Position numbers and translations under genes: made by a program. Shown piece by piece: positions 17,326 to 26,738 of a stretch of DNA of 64,000 nucleotides (position 1 is its first letter; the number at the start of each line of letters is the position of its first letter). The DNA comes from Cyclobacterium roseum (lineage in GTDB: Bacteria > Bacteroidota > Bacteroidia > Cytophagales > Cyclobacteriaceae), in the NCBI RefSeq assembly GCF_010119225.1, contig NZ_WNKF01000002.1, positions 1 through 64,000 of the forward strand. The letters are read 5' to 3'. The notes under the pieces are model-generated. The model ran no database searches. It was not told the origin of the DNA and saw only the letters and a program-made list of their open reading frames with translations.

Positions 17326-18330
17326 TCAACGCCGAAGCAGCGAAATAGCTGCTTCTATCAGGTTATCTTCTCCTCTTTGCATGGCTGCCGGATCCAGGTC
17401 AAGTCTTAAATCTACCAGAACTCCATCTTCCAGTTGACGGTTTTCCAGGTCCACGGTTTGGGTCGCTGAAAACCGGTACGTCCAGCCGTTTGGCAGTTCT
17501 CCAAAAACCGGGGTACCTCCTCCCCCGCCGGTTTGATCACCCAAGAGGAGTGCATTGGGAAGTGTGTTCATCATCTGAGCAAAAAAACTCGTGGCACTGT
17601 AGGACCTTCGATTGGTCAGGACGATTACCAAACCTGTAAAGGTATCTTCCTCCCAGGGGCTAAGGATCATCGGCTCCCAGGGCCCAAACTCCTCCGGCCC
17701 CGGTCCCGATTTAATTCGTTGCCGGGCATATTCCATTTCTTCCTCAGCAAAGGCGGATGCCAATAATACTGCATTGCTCAGATTACCCCCTCCATTGTTT
17801 CTTACATCGATGATGACACCCCGGCTTCTTTTGGCTCTTTCTACTACCACCTGAAGGTTGGATTCAGAAATCCGCTGAGCAAAAGAACGGTAATTAACAT
17901 ACAGCACCTCATCCAACACCTGGTGAAGCAGGGGGCCGCTGATCCAGTAGTCCGCACCTAAATATTCCTGTTCGATCAGGTTTTCATCGTAATTGACCGG
18001 AAACTCCTGATACCATTCCCAGTTTCGGCTTCGGTTAAAACCGGTACTTAAATTCACATGTCCATCCCGGAGCTCGAATAACATGTCAGCCAATAGCTCA
18101 TACAATTCCAATTGCCCCATGTCATCCGATACCCTGGCCCGGTACCTTTCCCTTATCTGTTCCCAATCAATTCCCTTGTGGGAAAAGAAAGAATACCTGT
18201 CGTTGACATCTTCCCATAAACGATCAAATACCTCAATAGCATCCGGTGAAGGGTCCGTGGGAAGAACCCATTGTTCACAAGAAAACAGAAAAAAGACCAA
18301 AATCCAGAAATAGCGTGCTTGCTTTACCAT
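17326..18330 (-). CDS. S41 family peptidase, lipoprotein
   Basis: 334 residues. The lipobox FLFSC near residues 14-18 predicts a lipid anchor. The S41 fold is supported by LRDGHVNLSTG (a tricorn-type His region), DVRNNGGGN and NRRSYSATSFFAQ (candidate nucleophile Ser). The loop after GDQTGGGGG lacks the Lys found in CtpA-type Ser-Lys enzymes, so a tricorn-like His-Ser mechanism or loss of activity is possible. No PDZ domain is seen. Its start overlaps the end of the upstream barrel gene by 7 bases, suggesting translational coupling. Confidence 0.78.
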   Translation of the reverse strand: MVKQARYFWILVFFLFSCEQWVLPTDPSPDAIEVFDRLWEDVNDRYSFFSHKGIDWEQIRERYRARVSDDMGQLELYELLADMLFELRDGHVNLSTGFNRSRNWEWYQEFPVNYDENLIEQEYLGADYWISGPLLHQVLDEVLYVNYRSFAQRISESNLQVVVERAKRSRGVIIDVRNNGGGNLSNAVLLASAFAEEEMEYARQRIKSGPGPEEFGPWEPMILSPWEEDTFTGLVIVLTNRRSYSATSFFAQMMNTLPNALLLGDQTGGGGGTPVFGELPNGWTYRFSATQTVDLENRQLEDGVLVDLRLDLDPAAMQRGEDNLIEAAISLLRR

Positions 18331-19112
18331 AAACGTATCGTTACCATTACCAAAACTGCATGTCCCAGTCGTTGCACCGGCTGACCTCCTCCCAGGGTAG
18401 AAATTTCAGGTCGGTACCTTATGGCCAGGCTATTGCCGGTGGGTAAGGTCCATACCAAGCTGGATTCCAGTCCCATACTCCAATCTTTTCCGGCAAAAAA
18501 AGGATTTACCGCTCGAAGTAAATTTCCAAACCCGGTCTCCTCTTCGGAAAGGCCTTCAGGGTCAGCCCCTATATAGCCCGATTTAACTTGAAACCCCACT
18601 ACCTGCCAATGCGCCACTGTTTGCCACTTGAAGGATTGACCTTTCCACTCAAATGGATATATATAGCGCAGTGCAGGACCAACAGCGGTAAAATAATCGT
18701 ACCGCAGGCTATAATTTGTAAAGCCATTATGCCTTCGGATGTTAAAAACATTTTGATTGGCCCATCCCCAATGAAAGCCCCTTTCCGCTGGGGACGCTTT
18801 ATGATAAAAGGTGTAATTCAATACCCCCGCAGATAATGAATTCAGGGAATTTCCAAAGCGGTTGGTCAAGGGGCCATAACCAAATTCGAATTGGAAAGTC
18901 TCTGTTTTATGGGGAGATTCAATCCCAAAGGTAGCCAGGCTAAAACTTCGGTTACCACTGTAGATCATCGGCGAAAACCCCCGGTCCCGGCCCGACTGGA
19001 GCTGCAAACCGGTGGCCAGCCAGAGGTTTCCTTTCGTTTGAGAAAAGGCAGCTGTAGCCGCACCAAAGGCCAGTAGAAATGGGAGAATGAAATTAGGGGA
19101 GAAAAATCGCAT
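18324..19112 (-). CDS. Probable outer-membrane beta-barrel protein, unknown
   Basis: 262 residues, no named family recognised. A signal peptide (about 1-25, AAFSQ) precedes a stretch rich in alternating hydrophobic/polar residues and aromatics (FQFEFGYGP, YSLRYDYF, LAIRYRPEIS), and the chain ends in an aromatic residue (IRLW), all typical of outer-membrane barrels. It overlaps the S41 lipoprotein gene by 7 bases in the same direction, so the two likely work at the same place. Confidence 0.6.
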   Translation of the reverse strand: MRFFSPNFILPFLLAFGAATAAFSQTKGNLWLATGLQLQSGRDRGFSPMIYSGNRSFSLATFGIESPHKTETFQFEFGYGPLTNRFGNSLNSLSAGVLNYTFYHKASPAERGFHWGWANQNVFNIRRHNGFTNYSLRYDYFTAVGPALRYIYPFEWKGQSFKWQTVAHWQVVGFQVKSGYIGADPEGLSEEETGFGNLLRAVNPFFAGKDWSMGLESSLVWTLPTGNSLAIRYRPEISTLGGGQPVQRLGHAVLVMVTIRLW

Positions 19113-19243
19113 TATCTTTTATTCTTTTGTTTGCCAAAGCAATTGCTAAAAGTAATAAAATCTGGAAATATTCCTGTTTGCCGGGTAGAATTCAACCGAT
19201 ATTTTTCTAATTTCATGTCTGGAAATTTTTAAAATAAATCGTC

Positions 19244-20578
19244 ATGAAATTCACTCTATTCTTTTCTTTTATCCTTTTTTTTACCTGGAACCTCAGCATG
19301 GCGCAGGAAAGCTTTTTAGGCATACAAAACAGCCAGCGTAAAGGCATGATCAATGCATTGATGAATCCTGCGGAGTTAAATAATCTCACCAAAAAAGTGG
19401 AAGTATCCTTTTTTGCAGTGGGAGAAGCAATGGATAACAACATGCTCTCTTTTCAGGATATCATCTCAGACCCTGGCCAATGGGAAAACCTGTTTCAATC
19501 TGTTTCGGATCCGGTAAATCTACGTACTGATTTCGCTGTTTTAGGTCCTTCCGCAGGCATCCGGTTTGATAAATGGTCCCTTGGACTCACCTCTCAGCTG
19601 AGGGGCAAGATAGATGTTATTGATTTTAATCCGGATTTAGGGGATGCCATTGTAAGCGAAAGTACCTCCGGTACCACCAATCAGGCACAGTTGGACATTC
19701 CCTATAATCAACGTATCAATGCCGTTGGATGGATGGAATTGGGTTTAATGGCCGGGACCTCGATTTGGGAGACCGAAACCCAATCCCTCTCGTTAGGAGG
19801 ACATTTTAAACTTTTATTTCCTGGTACCTATGCCAATTTCGGTATGGATGAAATTCAGGCTACGCTGCTGTCGGGACCTGATCAGATCCGGCTGACAGAT
19901 TCCCGGGGTAACCTAAACCTATCCTACGATGATCGCTGGGATACTGGAAACGGGCTAGCCTTCGATACGGATTTATGGAGGGGTTTTGCTCCAAAAGGTT
20001 TTGCTATGGATCTGGGCTTGAATTACCTGCTGAAGCGGGGAGATAAACCCTTTGTCAACCTGGGTTTGTCCCTGAAAAATCTAGGAGGGATGACGACTAC
20101 AGAAAACCAAACCACGCGAAATTATACCATGAATATTCCGGAAAATGAATCCTTTCGCATCGATAATCTACAGGGTTCGGCGGCGGAAATTGAACAGCAA
20201 TTGGTTGATAGCGGCTATTTTACCATTTCCAATGACATTTCGCAAAACCGCATACAGTTGCCCCAATTTTTGGCCGCCTATGTTGAGTTTAGCCCGGTGA
20301 GGCAATTCCAGATTTCCCTATATGGACAAAAGAGAATGCAGGATGAAAATAGAAACAGCCAGCTAAGTTCGTCAGATCTGCTGGTATTGACCCCCCGGTT
20401 CATTGCCGGAAAGCTAGAAGTGTATTCCCCCTGGATGCAGCATCAGGTGTCGGGACTGACGGGTGGGTTGGGCTTACAGTATGGGGGCTTCTTTCTTGGC
20501 AGCCAGTCCATTCTAACCGGTCTGATGGGGGACAGTAACCGATTGGATGTCCATTTTGGCTTATCCTGGGGCTTTTGA
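19244..20578 (+). CDS. DUF5723 family protein, exported
   Basis: 444 residues. A signal peptide (about 1-21, LSMAQ) is followed by the DUF5723 pattern: an N-terminal [20 protein letters not shown] segment, then repeated barrel-like strands such as [20 protein letters not shown]. The final GLSWGF ends in Phe. The family is confined largely to Bacteroidota and is thought to be an outer-membrane barrel; its function is unknown. Its 3' end overlaps a 46-residue DUF2256 gene on the other strand by 18 bases. Confidence 0.8.
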   Translation: MKFTLFFSFILFFTWNLSMAQESFLGIQNSQRKGMINALMNPAELNNLTKKVEVSFFAVGEAMDNNMLSFQDIISDPGQWENLFQSVSDPVNLRTDFAVLGPSAGIRFDKWSLGLTSQLRGKIDVIDFNPDLGDAIVSESTSGTTNQAQLDIPYNQRINAVGWMELGLMAGTSIWETETQSLSLGGHFKLLFPGTYANFGMDEIQATLLSGPDQIRLTDSRGNLNLSYDDRWDTGNGLAFDTDLWRGFAPKGFAMDLGLNYLLKRGDKPFVNLGLSLKNLGGMTTTENQTTRNYTMNIPENESFRIDNLQGSAAEIEQQLVDSGYFTISNDISQNRIQLPQFLAAYVEFSPVRQFQISLYGQKRMQDENRNSQLSSSDLLVLTPRFIAGKLEVYSPWMQHQVSGLTGGLGLQYGGFFLGSQSILTGLMGDSNRLDVHFGLSWGF

Positions 20579-20701
20579 GCGGTTACTGCGGCAGCGGTCC
20601 GAACAATACAGAACTTGTTCCCAATTTTTTTCCCATTTTTTTCTCCAGGTAAACGGCCTCCCGCATACCGGGCAAATTTTCTGTGGAAACGGTCTTTGCA
20701 T
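20561..20701 (-). CDS. DUF2256 family small zinc-ribbon-like protein
   Basis: 46 residues read directly from the minus strand: ATG at 20701, TAA at 20563-20561. It begins [17 protein letters not shown] and continues with [20 protein letters not shown]. This matches the DUF2256 signature: CxxC (Cys10, Cys13), a WRKKW core and CxxxC (Cys33, Cys37), probably binding zinc. The upstream in-frame stop at 20723-20725 leaves this ATG as the only sensible start. Function is unknown; relatives are often near photolyase/cryptochrome genes, which are absent here. The gene overlaps DUF5723 tail to tail by 18 bases. Confidence 0.85.
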   Translation of the reverse strand: MQRPFPQKICPVCGRPFTWRKKWEKNWEQVLYCSDRCRSNRSKAPG

Positions 20702-20905
20702 CTGTTCAGGGCAAGGGTGAATTTATTTAATGATTTCCCTGATATTTTGTTCAGACAAATCGGAAAAAGATTTTCCGCTCCTGTTAAAGAAAAAATACTG
20801 TTTCGTAGCCGCCCCGGGCCACATTTCTGTAAATAATTGGTCCTTTCACAATTGGAATTGCTATATTGGATTGTCAATAGAAACCGTTTAACCCAACGAA
20901 TATTC

Positions 20906-22423
20906 ATGTTATCCAACGAGCAAAAGAAACAAATTGAAATCCAGGGAATGCCCCTTGATACCGTAGAAGAACAGCTAAGAAACTTTGAAAAAGGCTTTCC
21001 ATTTTTAGAAATCCAGAATCCCGCAAAAATCGGGGAAGGAATTCGGGTGCTGAATGAGCAAGCGTTGAAAAAAGCAATGGAAGATTACGAGGCTGCTGCT
21101 CCTTCGAAGGTACTGGTAAAGTTTGTTCCGGCCAGCGGTGCGGCCAGCCGGATGTTTAAAAATCTATTCGGGTTCCTGGAACAAGAGAACCCCTCACTGG
21201 AAAAAGACTCCTTTGTCCGGCAATTTTTTGATTCCCTCAAATCATTTGCGTTTTACGAGGATTTGGATAATGAATTGAAAAAAGCAGGCAGCAGTGTGGA
21301 TGCGGCCTTAAAAGAAAAGAACTATAAAAGCATCTTACGCATGCTTCTGGAGGATGAAGGACTTGGATACGGAAATTTACCCAAAGGCCTGTTAAAATTC
21401 CATGCCTACGGAAATGAAAACAGGACTCCCGTAGAGGAGCACTTCGTGGAAGGAGCTCAGTATGGAGCCGGCAAAGAGCATACGGTACGATTACATTTTA
21501 CCGTTTCCCCGGAGCACCAAGAGAAATTTGAGCAAAAGGTAGCGGAGGTGAAACCGGCTATGGAAAAGAATTTTGGAGTGAAATTTGAGATCGAATTTTC
21601 TCAGCAACAAAAGGCTACCGACACCATAGCTGTAGACCTGGACAACCAACCGTTTGCAGAAGAAGGTGGGGAAATCCTCTTTCGCCCTGCTGGCCATGGC
21701 GCCTTGCTGGCAAACCTGAATGAAATTGAGGCCGATCTGGTATTTATTAAAAATATTGACAACGTGGTACCAGACCGGTTAAAAGACACCACTACCCGGT
21801 ATAAAAAAGCCATTGGAGGAGTCTTGCTGCAAGCGCAGTCCAGCACCTTTCAGGCCTTAAAAGACCTGGATGAGGAAGTAAGCGAAGCCTCCGTGGCGAA
21901 TGCCCGAAAGGTATTTACCGAAACGATTGGAGGCAAGCTACCCGATTCTTTTTCATCCATGGGCCTGGAAGAAAAAGCACGCTATCTTCGGGAAAAACTC
22001 AATCGTCCTATCCGGGTATGCGGAATGGTTGAAAATACCGGCGAGCCCGGTGGAGGGCCTTTTTGGGTAAAAGAAGCGGATGGGTCGCTTTCCCTGCAAA
22101 TTGGAGAAACCGCCCAGCTAAATCTGGACGATCCGGATCAGCAGGCCAAATTACAAGCGGCAACCCATTTTAATCCGACCGACCTGGTCTGTGGGATTCG
22201 GGATTACCAGGGAAAGGCCTTTGACTTGATGGCGTTTAGGGACCCGAAAACCGGCTTCATCACTCAAAAATCCAAAAGCGGAAGGGACTTAAAAGCCCAG
22301 GAGCTTCCAGGCCTCTGGAATGGCTCCATGGCCCACTGGAACTCGATTTTCGTGGAAGTACCCCTGATCACTTTCAACCCGGTCAAAACCATTAATGATC
22401 TATTACGTGATGTACATCAATAA
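20906..22423 (+). CDS. DUF4301 family protein
   Basis: 505 residues from ATG at 20906; the frame extends upstream to a TTG at 20837, but 20906 gives the usual family start (MLSNEQKKQIE). It is soluble, with no signal peptide. The segment KFVPASGAASRMFKNL near residues 65-80 resembles a phosphate/nucleotide-binding loop and is conserved in the family. EGGEILFRPAGHGALL near 255-270 and CGMVENTGEPGGGPFW near 370-385 are other family motifs. The fold is suspected to be nucleotidyltransferase-like; the biochemical role is unknown. The DUF1080 gene follows 31 bases downstream. Confidence 0.82.
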   Translation: MLSNEQKKQIEIQGMPLDTVEEQLRNFEKGFPFLEIQNPAKIGEGIRVLNEQALKKAMEDYEAAAPSKVLVKFVPASGAASRMFKNLFGFLEQENPSLEKDSFVRQFFDSLKSFAFYEDLDNELKKAGSSVDAALKEKNYKSILRMLLEDEGLGYGNLPKGLLKFHAYGNENRTPVEEHFVEGAQYGAGKEHTVRLHFTVSPEHQEKFEQKVAEVKPAMEKNFGVKFEIEFSQQQKATDTIAVDLDNQPFAEEGGEILFRPAGHGALLANLNEIEADLVFIKNIDNVVPDRLKDTTTRYKKAIGGVLLQAQSSTFQALKDLDEEVSEASVANARKVFTETIGGKLPDSFSSMGLEEKARYLREKLNRPIRVCGMVENTGEPGGGPFWVKEADGSLSLQIGETAQLNLDDPDQQAKLQAATHFNPTDLVCGIRDYQGKAFDLMAFRDPKTGFITQKSKSGRDLKAQELPGLWNGSMAHWNSIFVEVPLITFNPVKTINDLLRDVHQ

Positions 22424-22454
22424 ATCGATAACCTATCCAACCAACTATTCATCC

Positions 22455-23252
22455 ATGCACTACATACATTTTATTTCCAGAAGAATCCTTGCTATCGTTT
22501 TCTTTAGCTTGTTATCGATGATATTGATATCCTCTCCCGCATTGGCGCAGATTGGCGTGGGCGCAGAGCCCCCAAAAGAGGCCGAACTGCTTTTTAATGG
22601 CAAAAAAAGCTCCCTCCATAAAAACTGGACCTACTGGGAAGGGCCCAGGCTAGCTGCCAAATTACCCATAAAATGGGAGATTGTGCCGGATCCGGTAGAT
22701 AAAGGCACCGCGGTTAGTGCCAATGATCCTGCCGGAGCTGGTGGAAAATATGGGGCTGCCGATATTGTCACCAAACAAAAATTTACCGATTTTCGCTTGC
22801 ATGTGGAATTCCTGATAAAAGAGGAAGGGGGCAATAGCGGTGTCTACCTGCAAAACCGGTACGAGATACAGATATTGGATGGAGATAGCACCGATCATGG
22901 CATGGCCGCAGTGATTAACGAAAAGGCGGCTCCTTACCGGGTTTACAAGGGACTGGGCCAGTGGAATGCTTATGACATACAGTTTCGCGCCGCCCGGTTT
23001 GATGAAAGTGGAAAGGTAACCGACAAGGCGATGACCACCATCTATTTTAATGGTGAAAAGATACACGAAAACGTACCCATTCAACAGGTCTGGGGAGGAG
23101 CAAATTCAGGTCTGGATGGGGGTAGAGATGGAGGAAAGGGCATCACCGACCGTCCGGGAGGAATTAAGCTTCAGGCCGAAGGTCACGAGGTATTGTTCCG
23201 AAATATATGGGTGCAACGCCTGGCCCTTGATGAACCGGATACGAATTTCTAA
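22455..23252 (+). CDS. DUF1080 (3-keto-disaccharide hydrolase family) protein, exported
   Basis: 265 residues from ATG at 22455; upstream in-frame ATGs at 22395 and 22410 would overlap or abut DUF4301 and lengthen the signal peptide unusually. The signal peptide ends near ALAQ. The mature part is a concanavalin-like DUF1080 domain: ELLFNGKKSSLHKNW, NSGVYLQNRYEIQILD near the centre, and GGIKLQAEGHEVLFRNIWV at the end. Characterised members cleave 3-keto-glycosides. A hairpin terminator follows at 23276. Confidence 0.82.
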   Translation: MHYIHFISRRILAIVFFSLLSMILISSPALAQIGVGAEPPKEAELLFNGKKSSLHKNWTYWEGPRLAAKLPIKWEIVPDPVDKGTAVSANDPAGAGGKYGAADIVTKQKFTDFRLHVEFLIKEEGGNSGVYLQNRYEIQILDGDSTDHGMAAVINEKAAPYRVYKGLGQWNAYDIQFRAARFDESGKVTDKAMTTIYFNGEKIHENVPIQQVWGGANSGLDGGRDGGKGITDRPGGIKLQAEGHEVLFRNIWVQRLALDEPDTNF

Positions 23253-23275
23253 CTCCCGCCGCAGTCCACAGGATT

Positions 23276-23300
23276 AAATGCGATTCCAAATTGCATTTTT
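23276..23300 (+). terminator. Probable terminator
   Basis: AAATGCGATT (23276-23285), loop CCA, then AATTGCATTT (23289-23298), a 10-bp stem with one G-T pair, running into a T-run. It lies 24 bases after the DUF1080 stop. Confidence 0.6.
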
Positions 23301-23342
23301 CATTCTGGCAAAATTTTTGATCATTCGCTATTTAAAAATACT

Positions 23343-23531
23343 ATGAACTTTAAACGCATATTTGGCCCCTTGCTTACATTGATAGGATTGGGTGGTCTTA
23401 TTTATGGAGCGTATCTTTTTTTGGTTCCGGAGGATGGAGATTGGAAAACGATACTGGTGCTGTTAGTTTTGGGCCTGATTTTTTTTAGTTCCGGATTGGG
23501 CCTATTAAAAACGACCAAAGACCGAAGTTAA
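23343..23531 (+). CDS. Small two-helix membrane protein, unknown
   Basis: 62 residues. Two hydrophobic segments (about 8-27 and 36-55) are separated by a short acidic loop (VPEDGDW), giving a helical hairpin with a basic C-terminus. Similar small membrane proteins are common in Cytophagales and have no assigned role. It is flanked by a terminator upstream and 119 non-coding bases downstream, so it is probably its own unit. Confidence 0.6.
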   Translation: MNFKRIFGPLLTLIGLGGLIYGAYLFLVPEDGDWKTILVLLVLGLIFFSSGLGLLKTTKDRS

Positions 23532-23650
23532 GGCCTGTACATCCCCGTATCCGGACTCCGTTCGTAAAATGGAAATAGGGCAAGGTTGTAAGTTTCAGGA
23601 ATAAAGATTATGTTAAGGGGTGGATTATCACCATTATCTTTATTAAATTA

Positions 23651-26600
23651 ATGAAAACCCAACACCTTACCGCAGGATTGGCACTGCTGATCCTCCATTC
23701 CTGTCAGCAACCCAGGCAAGTTACCAGCAAGGTTGACCTTCCCGATCCCCGGGCTTCTACCTATGTGGAAGCAGATCCCGATCCCATCTATGCTGCCCAT
23801 GTCCGGACGACTCCCTTTCAAACTCCGGAAGAAGAAATGGCGGATTTCGTTCTTCCCCCCGGATTTGAGGTGAGTTTGTTTGCCTCCGAACCGGACATTA
23901 CCAAACCCATCAACATGGCCTTTGATGAAAAAGGGAGGTTATGGGTAAGTCAATCGTCAGAATACCCTATCAAAGCAGGTGCAGGGCAGGGAACGGATCG
24001 AATTAGCATTCTGGAAGATACCGATAAGGATGGAAAAGCAGATAAAATCACGCATTTTGCAGAAGATCTGAATATCCCCATTGGGGTGCAGCCGGTAAAA
24101 GGAGGTGCCGTGGGATTTAGCATTCCAAACCTCTACCGTTTTTACGATACGGATGGGGACGATAAAGCCGATAAGCGGGAAGTGCTGCTCGGTCCCTTCG
24201 AAACCCGGGACACCCACGGCATGGTCAATAACCTTTTCCGAGGGTTTGACGGATGGATACATGCCTCCCATGGCTTCAGTAATGTTTCTACCGTAGCAGG
24301 AAAAGACGGGGATTCCATTAAAATGGTCTCCGGCAATACATTCCGCTTAAAATTAGACGGCAGCCGGGCAGAAAAAACCAGTGATGGCAGAATCAACCCC
24401 TTTGGTTCGGACCTTGATGCACTGGGATACCACTATTCAGCCGATTGTCATACCCTTCCCATTTATCAGCTCATCCGAAACGGAAATTACACCCAATGGG
24501 GGAAAAAGGAACCCAATAGAGGCTTCGCTCCTACCATGATGGATTACGGGCTTAATTCTACCGCTCTTTCAGGCCTGGTTTATTACACGGACACGCAATT
24601 TCCCGAAGCGTATCAAAACAGTTTTTATTCCGGTGATGTGGTTACCTGCCGCATCAGTAGAAGCACCATGAATTTTACCGGATCCACGCCGCAGGCGACC
24701 AGGCAGGCCGATTTTCTGGTTAGTAAAGATCCCTGGTTCCGACCCGTAGACATCAAGGTGGGGCCAGATGGTGCGCTGTACGTAGCCGATTTTTACAACC
24801 CCATTATCGGGCACTATGAGGTGCCCCTGGATCATCCGGAACGAGACCGTACCAGCGGCCGTATTTGGAAAATCACCTACCAGGGCCAGGAAAGACCCGT
24901 GACGGACTGGTCCAGGGCAAGCATGGCGCGGCTGATAGAAGCCCTTGAAGATCCGGTCCTACAGACCCGCTTGCTCGCCACCGATGAATTGGTGGACCGG
25001 TATCAGGCAGAGGCCGTTCCTTCACTTGAGAAAATCGTAAACCATAAACGCAGCCCCTCCCGGCAACTGGTGCAGGCCTTGTGGGCACTCTACCGGATGG
25101 ATGCGCTATCTGAGGCTAAGCTGGGGAAAATGTTGAATCATCCGGACCCTTTAGTGAGGGTGCATGCCCATCGAGTTTTAGGGGAACATGTGGTATTTAA
25201 TGACACGCAGTTTCAGTGGACGCTGGAGGGACTGAAAGACAGTAGCCCACATGTACAGCGCGTAGCCGCAGAAAACCTGATCCTTCATCAGGATGTGAAA
25301 ATGATTCGCCCTCTGATGCAAACCTATATGGAAACACCGGAAGTCGACAGCCACCTACGTTATGCCCTGCAACATGCTTTTTATAACCACGCTAAACAAG
25401 CGGAAATCGCAATGGCCATCGCCAGCGGTTCCTGGAATGAAGCGGAAGCCGAGCAAGTAGCCCTGGTATTTTCAGACGTTCATTCTCGCATCGCCGGAGA
25501 ATATTTACTGGACTATCTACAAAATAACACGGTGTCAGAAAACCGGTTTTTGCCCTATTTGACATCCATCGCCCGAACCCTTCCCGCATCCAGAATGGCT
25601 GTGTTGGTACAAGTAGCCAGGCAAAAGGGAGGCGAAATCGCCCCGTATCGAAAAGCCCTTGCCATCAATGAAGGCTTGGTACAGCAGGGCATGGACTGGC
25701 CCGCAGAAATTAAGAACTGGAACCTTTCACTTAGCAAACAGATTCTGGATCAGCTTTCGGCCAAATCCACCCTGAGTGAAGAAGAATCGGAGTGCTTGCA
25801 GTTCGCCGCCGAAATGTCCGAAACTCTGAAAGTTCGCGAGCACCTCCCCCACCTACGACAGATGCTTGGCAATCCTTATTTAAAAGAAGACCTGCGGATA
25901 ATGGCGGCAAATGCCCTGGTAGAAACCGATCCGGTGGCACAAGTGAATCATTTACAAAAATGGTTGACCGACCCGGAGCATCCACTGAGTTTTCGACGAA
26001 AAATCGCCGGTTCCATGGCCAGATTCAGTTCCAGTCAGACGTTAGACCTACTATCAACCGGCATGCGCAATGCTCCTATGGAGCTACAGGAATCCATCGC
26101 TGCCTTACTGGCCTCTGAAAATGCCGGAAAAGATAAGTTAATTTCCCTGATCAGGGAAGGTCAGGCACCCGCCAGAATATTGAAAAACCGAACGGTAGAA
26201 GAAAACTTCCTTTCAGGGGCTCGAGAAATCCAAAAAGAGGCATTTACTTCCCTCACTGAAAACCTCCTGCCGGTCAGCGAAGAACGGGAAAGGTTAATTG
26301 CAGAACGCGTGGATCATTTTGAGCAGAGCGAAGCGCAGGTGGTATCCGGCAGAACATTATACGAACAGCATTGCAGCATGTGCCATCGTATCGAAGAAGG
26401 CGGAGGCATGATTGGGCCCCAACTGGACGGTATTGGTAATTGGGGACTTTCCGCCCTGGCCACCAAAGTACTGGACCCCAACCGAAACATTTCCGAAAAC
26501 TTCCGTACCTATACGCTGAAACTCAAAAATGGGCAAACCCGTTCCGGGCTCTTCCGGCGGGAAGAAGGACAGGTAATCGTGATGGCAGACCAGAGTGGAC

Positions 26601-26737
26601 AGGAATTTTCCGTTCCCAAAACCGATATTATTGAACAAACCGCCTCTACCATTACGCTGATGCCGGATTATTTCAGCACCACCTTGAACCAGGAACAGTT
26701 CAACGATTTGATGAATTACCTACTTAACCTTAGATAA
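23651..26737 (+). CDS. PVC-type haem-binding lipoprotein with propeller and HEAT repeats
   Basis: 1028 residues; architecture matches the protein at 14293. The lipobox LHSC (Cys18) predicts a lipid anchor. A propeller dehydrogenase-like domain (about 65-400; LPPGFEVSLFASEPDI, LEDTDKDGKADK) is followed by HEAT-like repeats (about 420-860) and a C-terminal cytochrome c domain with CSMCH (Cys908, Cys911, His912) and a likely axial Met in TITLMPDYF. Probable role: oxidation of a carbohydrate-type substrate with electron transfer through haem. A TATCTTTA box at 23634-23641 lies very close to the start. The FG-GAP gene follows after one base, so the pair is an operon. Confidence 0.87.
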   Translation: MKTQHLTAGLALLILHSCQQPRQVTSKVDLPDPRASTYVEADPDPIYAAHVRTTPFQTPEEEMADFVLPPGFEVSLFASEPDITKPINMAFDEKGRLWVSQSSEYPIKAGAGQGTDRISILEDTDKDGKADKITHFAEDLNIPIGVQPVKGGAVGFSIPNLYRFYDTDGDDKADKREVLLGPFETRDTHGMVNNLFRGFDGWIHASHGFSNVSTVAGKDGDSIKMVSGNTFRLKLDGSRAEKTSDGRINPFGSDLDALGYHYSADCHTLPIYQLIRNGNYTQWGKKEPNRGFAPTMMDYGLNSTALSGLVYYTDTQFPEAYQNSFYSGDVVTCRISRSTMNFTGSTPQATRQADFLVSKDPWFRPVDIKVGPDGALYVADFYNPIIGHYEVPLDHPERDRTSGRIWKITYQGQERPVTDWSRASMARLIEALEDPVLQTRLLATDELVDRYQAEAVPSLEKIVNHKRSPSRQLVQALWALYRMDALSEAKLGKMLNHPDPLVRVHAHRVLGEHVVFNDTQFQWTLEGLKDSSPHVQRVAAENLILHQDVKMIRPLMQTYMETPEVDSHLRYALQHAFYNHAKQAEIAMAIASGSWNEAEAEQVALVFSDVHSRIAGEYLLDYLQNNTVSENRFLPYLTSIARTLPASRMAVLVQVARQKGGEIAPYRKALAINEGLVQQGMDWPAEIKNWNLSLSKQILDQLSAKSTLSEEESECLQFAAEMSETLKVREHLPHLRQMLGNPYLKEDLRIMAANALVETDPVAQVNHLQKWLTDPEHPLSFRRKIAGSMARFSSSQTLDLLSTGMRNAPMELQESIAALLASENAGKDKLISLIREGQAPARILKNRTVEENFLSGAREIQKEAFTSLTENLLPVSEERERLIAERVDHFEQSEAQVVSGRTLYEQHCSMCHRIEEGGGMIGPQLDGIGNWGLSALATKVLDPNRNISENFRTYTLKLKNGQTRSGLFRREEGQVIVMADQSGQEFSVPKTDIIEQTASTITLMPDYFSTTLNQEQFNDLMNYLLNLR

Positions 26738-26738
26738 G

